A DNA stretch of 11,276 nt, taken from NCBI GenBank assembly GCA_004376205.1, contig SOKG01000251.1, positions 1 to 11,276 on the forward strand, in the 5' to 3' direction. The stretch comes from Dehalococcoidia bacterium. Lineage in GTDB: Bacteria; Chloroflexota; Dehalococcoidia; SZUA-161. A model generated the notes under the pieces. The model saw only the letters and a list, made by a program, of their open reading frames with translations. It did not search any database and had not been told where the DNA came from. Positions 6,999 to 11,276 of the stretch are shown here, piece by piece. Every line of letters begins with the position of its first letter. Positions within the stretch are counted from its first letter, which is position 1. Both the position numbers and the translations under genes were made by a program.

Positions 6999-7469
6999 TT
7001 ACCGGCTGCCCTCACCAGCCCTGGTAGGCAGAGCCATGGTAATTTGGGCATTACAGAAAGGATCATCTTGGGTTACAGAGTTAATCTGCAATTCTACTAG
7101 GTGCAGACCTGACAGGTAGCCTTCGTCCTCTGCCCCAATCCATTTTTTGATAATCTTGCCTGACACCGTCATCGTATCACCGGCACAGCAATTCCCCTCG
7201 ATGTTGAACCGAGTCCTCTTTAGTTCTCCTTCGGGACCACTCCAGTCGGTCGCCAGCCTGGACAATATCCCTTCGGCATGCATGATGTTGACGATTACAT
7301 TCTTTTGCTGCGCCTTTTGAGCAAAATCTTTGTCATGGTGTATCGGGTTGGTGTCTCTTGTAGCCCAGGCCCCACCACTGATCTTAACCGCTGTCATTAC
7401 CATCGAGTAGGAGCCAATATCCTGACCTTCCGCCACATCCTCCCAATAAACCTTATTCTGGGGCATCAT
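6999..7469 (-). CDS. MaoC-like hot-dog dehydratase/hydratase, catalytic-type subunit
   Basis: The 156-residue single hot-dog domain has the (R)-specific hydratase motif: Asp39-Thr-Asn41-Pro-Ile-His44 in ATRDTNPIHHDKDFA, the catalytic Asp/His pair of MaoC enzymes, followed by the usual NVIVNIMHAEGILSRLATDW helix at 57-76. It ends with the basic strand region GDTMTVSGKII at 98-107. It should hydrate a trans-2-enoyl-CoA, probably with the adjacent MaoC protein as partner. The start ATG 7469 shares four bases with the upstream stop (ATGA), and a second ATG follows directly at 7466. AGGAGG lies three bases from the first and six from the second, so either may be used. The coupling suggests equimolar subunits. 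In the actinobacterial ChsH1-ChsH2 hydratase the active residues lie in one of two different hot-dog subunits, as appears here. Confidence 0.92.
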   Translation of the reverse strand: MMPQNKVYWEDVAEGQDIGSYSMVMTAVKISGGAWATRDTNPIHHDKDFAQKAQQKNVIVNIMHAEGILSRLATDWSGPEGELKRTRFNIEGNCCAGDTMTVSGKIIKKWIGAEDEGYLSGLHLVELQINSVTQDDPFCNAQITMALPTRAGEGSR

Positions 7470-7978
7470 TGACCTCCTTCGCCTTCTTCCTTTGGTTTGT
7501 ACTTCAACACGGTCCTGACTTCTCGACCTACCATCTCTCCCCTCTGATTATAGTAAGTCTGGGTGGTGGTGATGAAGTGACCCTCTCCGATACGTGTCCG
7601 CTTTAGATCTGACACGGTGTCAAGCTTCATGATGTAGTGGAGTTTATCGCCAGGGCGCACCGGCTTGTGGAATTCATGGATCATATCTGTAGCAATCCAA
7701 GTGTCCACGCCGGGGAGCTCGAGCTCCGCCATGGGCAACCAGGGGAACTCAGGAAAGGGCCACATCCGGGGCATGCACCACACCATCAGCATCTGGGGAG
7801 GCGCAATGATGCCACCATACTTGCTGTTCTTGGCATACTCCTCATCGGTGTACAGAGGGTTGGGGTCCTCCATCATTTCACAATAGTGCCTGATCATCGA
7901 CTTGGACACCTCATCCGGGGCATAGAAGGGTTCAGATTCCTTGCCTAATAATGCCGTGTCTTTCTCGGTCAGTGCCAT
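7466..7978 (-). CDS. MaoC/FAS1-like dehydratase-domain protein lacking the catalytic histidine
   Basis: The 170-residue protein begins GKESEPFYAPDEVSKSMIRH after a short leader, the hallmark of the FAS1-like dehydratase (MaoC N-terminal) family, then YCEMMEDPNPLYTDEEYA near 32-49 and GGIIAPPQMLMVW at 55-67. The catalytic D-x4-H of MaoC is D38-PNPL-Y43 here, with Tyr for His, so this subunit probably lacks its own activity. It likely serves as structural and substrate-binding partner of the next MaoC protein. The long middle segment (HEFHKPVRPGDKLHYIMKL near 101-119) matches the acyl-binding hot-dog strand of the family. The ATG at 7978 follows an excellent GGAGGTGA site. Its stop overlaps the start of the catalytic subunit. 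ChsH2 of steroid-degrading actinobacteria has such a domain fused to DUF35; here DUF35 is a separate gene. Confidence 0.92.
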   Translation of the reverse strand: MALTEKDTALLGKESEPFYAPDEVSKSMIRHYCEMMEDPNPLYTDEEYAKNSKYGGIIAPPQMLMVWCMPRMWPFPEFPWLPMAELELPGVDTWIATDMIHEFHKPVRPGDKLHYIMKLDTVSDLKRTRIGEGHFITTTQTYYNQRGEMVGREVRTVLKYKPKEEGEGGQ

Positions 7979-8101
7979 TTCAGTTCACCTCCGTAAGTAC
8001 ATTTAGAGCACTCCTCTCCACTCTCTGGATCCAGACTGTTACATCCTGTCACCTCCTGCTCGATGGCCCGGCGAATGGTACCGCTACGCCGAGATGAAGG
8101 C

Positions 8102-9274
8102 CTAGGCGATTGCTCCTATCTCCCTCAGCCTGTCGATATCGTCCTGGGAATACCCCAAATCTCTAAGAACCTCCTCTGTGTGCTGTCCAGGTAGAGGTGC
8201 TGTGTTTCTGATCTCACCTGGTGTCTCCGAGAACTTCACCCCGATCCCCACTTGCTTAACCTTGCCTAGCTTGGGGTGGTCAACTTCTACCACCATCCGG
8301 CGGTGGAGCACCTGGGGGTCGGAGAAGACCTCATCGAAGTTGAGCACCGGTGCAATGGAGATATCCTTGGGGCCTAGGAGCTGGAACCACTCATCCCTTG
8401 TTTTGGTCGAGAAGATTTGCCCCAGTTGTGAGGCTACCTTTTCTTTCTCGCTGCCCGTGGCAAACTGGTATGGGACTAGGTCTTCTCGCCCCAGTGCCCG
8501 GCAGAGGTTCTCCCACAACCTGACTTCAGTGCAGCCAATGGCAATGTGCCCCCCGTCCTTCGTCTCATAAACGTGGTAGCAAGGCATTGCCCCCGTCAAC
8601 GGGGTATCACCCCACTTAGGCACACCGCCACCGGCGAAGAGCACGGATGCTTCCCAGGCCAACAGTGAGACCACACCATCGACCATGGCAACGTCGATAA
8701 ACTGTCCTTTGCCCGTCCTCTCCCTGGCGAGGAGAGCAACTGCGATGCCAAAAGCGGCTTGCAGTCCTCCTCCAGCGTAGTCCCCCAGCAGGTTGAGCGG
8801 AACCGCTGAGCGACCCTCCCTGATGCCCATAGCGCTCAGTGCTCCAGCTACGGCAATATAGTTGATGTCATGTCCCGGCAGATCGCGGTAGGGGCCATCT
8901 TGTCCATAGCCTGAAAGCGAACAATAGACAATCTCCGGGTTTATTTTTTTCACTGTTTCGTAGTCTACTTTAAGCCGCTTGACCACCCCGGGGCTGAAGC
9001 CCTCGAGAACGGCGTCTGAAGTCCCCACCAGTTTGTAGAAGACCTGACGGGCCTCGTTTGTCTTCAGGTTGAGAATGATGCTCCTCTTGTTGCGATCCAG
9101 GGCGTAATAGGCAGCCCATGTTTCCTCATCGACATCCACGGGTACAATGCCAAACCCCGGCTGCTCGATCTTGATCACCTCAGCACCAAGGTCGGCCAGG
9201 AGCATGGTGCAGAAGGGTCCCGGCCCCATTCGAGACAGGTCCAGAATCTTTATCCCGGCCAGCGGCAGTGCCAT
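8102..9274 (-). CDS. CaiB/BaiF family protein, alpha-methylacyl-CoA racemase-like
   Basis: A 390-residue protein of the type III CoA-transferase fold. The N-terminus is AGIKILDLSRMGPGPFCTMLLADLGAEVIKIEQPG (6-40). Unlike the paralogue at 4092-5294 it carries the racemase signature LPGHDINYIAVAGALSAMG at 132-150 with His135, NLLGDYAGGG at 161-170 with Asp165, and Glu250 in IAIGCTEVRLW. These match the His126/Asp156/Glu241 set of the mycobacterial methylacyl-CoA racemase, which moves the C2 proton of 2-methylacyl-CoA. Epimerising a branched acyl-CoA before beta-oxidation is the inferred role. Some CoA-transferases share part of this signature, so transferase activity is not excluded. The ATG at 9274 follows AGGGGG eight bases upstream. 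It is the first gene after the promoter at 9465-9493, with a leader of about 180 bases; the MaoC pair follows after 123 bases. Confidence 0.92.
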   Translation of the reverse strand: MALPLAGIKILDLSRMGPGPFCTMLLADLGAEVIKIEQPGFGIVPVDVDEETWAAYYALDRNKRSIILNLKTNEARQVFYKLVGTSDAVLEGFSPGVVKRLKVDYETVKKINPEIVYCSLSGYGQDGPYRDLPGHDINYIAVAGALSAMGIREGRSAVPLNLLGDYAGGGLQAAFGIAVALLARERTGKGQFIDVAMVDGVVSLLAWEASVLFAGGGVPKWGDTPLTGAMPCYHVYETKDGGHIAIGCTEVRLWENLCRALGREDLVPYQFATGSEKEKVASQLGQIFSTKTRDEWFQLLGPKDISIAPVLNFDEVFSDPQVLHRRMVVEVDHPKLGKVKQVGIGVKFSETPGEIRNTAPLPGQHTEEVLRDLGYSQDDIDRLREIGAIA

Positions 9275-9464
9275 TGGTATTTCCCCCTTAGATTCTTCTC
9301 CCGAGGGCGACTGTCCTGTTCTACCAGTGGGACATGTGCTTTCGACTGCGTCCTCAGCTGCGCTGTTGTTAGAGTGGTGGATTGCCCTGTAGAGGTGCCG
9401 GTGTTCTTTCTAGATCGTCCCGCATGTCGCTTGGATCGGGGTCATTTTGCCCTGAGTTCGCCAT

Positions 9465-9493
9465 ATTATAAGGTCGCTAGGAGGAAAAGTCTA
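9465..9493 (-). promoter_or_regulatory. Sigma-70-type promoter for the leftward gene block
   Basis: On the minus strand, TAGACT (9493-9488, four of six matches to TTGACA) is followed by a 17-base spacer and a perfect TATAAT (9470-9465). Transcription would start near 9457 and give a leader of about 180 bases before the racemase-like ATG at 9274. It is the best minus-strand promoter I saw, so it may drive much of the block, though internal promoters cannot be excluded. Confidence 0.7.
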
Positions 9494-9550
9494 GCAGGGA
9501 TAGTCTGCTGGGGGTTAGGTGGCTATTGACTTCCTGGTGTTATGTGCTGC

Positions 9551-9563
9551 GATTTTCAAAATC
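9551..9563. repeat. 13-base palindrome upstream of the rRNA promoters
   Basis: GATTTT-C-AAAATC is a perfect inverted repeat around one base. It lies 31 bases upstream of the first rRNA -35 box and 57 bases upstream of the divergent promoter's -35 box. It could be a regulator site or part of an A/T-rich upstream element; chance is also possible. Confidence 0.3.
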
Positions 9564-9594
9564 AATCCAGGGAACAAGGATGCCATTGGACTAC

Positions 9595-9624
9595 TTGACA
9601 ACCTGTTTGAGCCGTTATTATACT
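9595..9624 (+). promoter_or_regulatory. rRNA promoter P1
   Basis: A perfect TTGACA (9595-9600) is followed by an 18-base spacer and TATACT (9619-9624). Its sequence is closely repeated 47 bases downstream in P2, so the two look like a duplicated promoter. The A/T-rich stretch after it also falls where an upstream element of P2 would be. Confidence 0.75.
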
Positions 9625-9641
9625 TTTTATGTAATTTTGTC

Positions 9642-9670
9642 TTGACAAGCTGTTTGCAGCGTTGTATACT
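9642..9670 (+). promoter_or_regulatory. rRNA promoter P2
   Basis: A perfect TTGACA (9642-9647), a 17-base spacer and TATACT (9665-9670) make a near-consensus sigma-70 promoter. Transcription would begin near 9677, about 154 bases before the 23S gene, with no other gene between. It is preceded by an A/T-rich tract like the upstream elements of strong rRNA promoters. Confidence 0.88.
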
Positions 9671-9736
9671 CTATAAGGTTACGATGGTAATTGTAAACGA
9701 CACAAGTTAATAGCGGATTCATAGGCTGGTGTGGAC

Positions 9737-9774
9737 TTAAGAGTGCGGCTTGAGTAACATCAAGCCGCTCTTAA
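9737..9774 (+). other. Stable hairpin in the 23S leader transcript
   Basis: Arms 9737-9753 and 9760-9774 pair over 15 base pairs (7 + 8) with a two-base TG bulge on the left arm and a six-base loop. No U-tract follows, so it is not an intrinsic terminator. In the leader of a stand-alone 23S gene it is likely an RNase III-type processing or antitermination structure, inferred from position. Confidence 0.6.
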
Positions 9775-9784
9775 TGTTGAAAAA

Positions 9785-9807
9785 AGAGCACCTTAAAAAC
9801 TGAATAG
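9785..9807 (+). promoter_or_regulatory. boxA-like leader element before 23S
   Basis: The segment AGAGCACCTTAAAAACTGAA resembles the conserved boxA-containing spacer just before 23S in many bacteria (CTTTGAAAACTGAA type). Such sites recruit Nus factors for rRNA antitermination. The match is partial, and the call rests mainly on its place 24 bases before the 23S start. Confidence 0.4.
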
Positions 9808-9830
9808 AGTTCTGTCTGTAGTTTAATGTA

Positions 9831-11276
<1,446 letters not shown>

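Larger units (their letters stand above)
9275..9594. other. Divergent intergenic region between the acyl-CoA gene block and the 23S gene
   Basis: This stretch separates the leftward gene block from the rightward rRNA promoters. Apart from the minus-strand promoter at 9465-9493 and the small palindrome at 9551-9563, I see no gene. The minus-strand part from about 9457 to 9275 would be the untranslated leader of the racemase-like gene; no riboswitch fold is recognised in it. No 16S rRNA, tRNA or transposase sequence is present. Confidence 0.7.

Noticed and set aside
8039..8057. AGGAGGT followed by ATG directly followed by TAA (minus strand), a start-stop element between the racemase-like and MaoC genes
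   Set aside because: Looks like a decayed start or chance; the real MaoC gene has its own perfect binding site at its ATG 7978. Worth only a note.
9369..9464. 31-residue minus-strand ORF in the leader of the racemase-like gene
   Set aside because: Its ATG touches the -10 box, so it would lie upstream of the predicted transcript start.
9519..9710. 63-codon plus-strand ORF with some hydrophobic character
   Set aside because: Both rRNA promoters lie inside it, it has no clear ribosome binding site and no family likeness; the A/T-rich promoter DNA explains the hydrophobic codons.

Overview
The window reads as bacterial chromosome of moderately high GC. A long leftward (minus-strand) block of acyl-CoA metabolism genes fills about positions 1-9274, and a rightward 23S rRNA gene starts near 9831 and runs off the right edge. 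The 23S gene has its own tandem sigma-70-type promoters. The 556 bases before it hold no 16S or tRNA, and the next gene leftward is divergent, so this rRNA gene is not linked to a 16S gene on its 5' side. Unlinked 16S and 23S genes are known in Dehalococcoides and relatives (Chloroflexota) and in some other lineages. Together with CaiB/BaiF, MaoC, DUF35 and molybdopterin genes this suggests, but does not prove, an uncultured Dehalococcoidia-like organism.

In minus-strand transcription order, a good promoter (9465-9493) precedes an alpha-methylacyl-CoA racemase-like CaiB/BaiF protein (8102-9274). Next come two MaoC/hot-dog proteins whose ends overlap (7466-7978 and 6999-7469), a thiolase-like lipid-transfer protein (5786-6946) and a DUF35 zinc-ribbon/OB protein (5383-5772). 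A second CaiB/BaiF protein, more like a true CoA-transferase, follows (4092-5294). Then come a 52-residue ORF of unknown function whose start overlaps that stop codon (3937-4095) and a broken crotonase remnant (3843-3940). The block continues with an intact crotonase (2836-3669), a nitronate monooxygenase/FabK-type flavoprotein (1789-2775) and a classical thiolase (457-1704). It ends with the first 82 codons of a DMSO-reductase-superfamily molybdoenzyme (1-246).

Read together, the genes look like a degradative beta-oxidation-type module for a branched or cyclic acyl-CoA. CaiB/BaiF enzymes would activate or epimerise the substrate. A MaoC heterodimer would hydrate the enoyl-CoA, and the thiolase-like/DUF35 pair would cleave it by a thiolytic or retro-aldol reaction. 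Crotonase, flavin reductase and classical thiolase would complete ring or chain breakdown. The MaoC-MaoC-thiolase-like-DUF35 set matches, as separate genes, the domains of the actinobacterial steroid side-chain enzymes ChsH1-ChsH2 and Ltp2. The substrate here is inferred, not shown.

No mobile element, CRISPR array or tRNA gene was seen. The most interesting points are the split hydratase/aldolase set, the decayed crotonase with its coupled small ORF, the stand-alone 23S gene with duplicated promoters, and the altered iron-sulfur motif of the molybdoenzyme.
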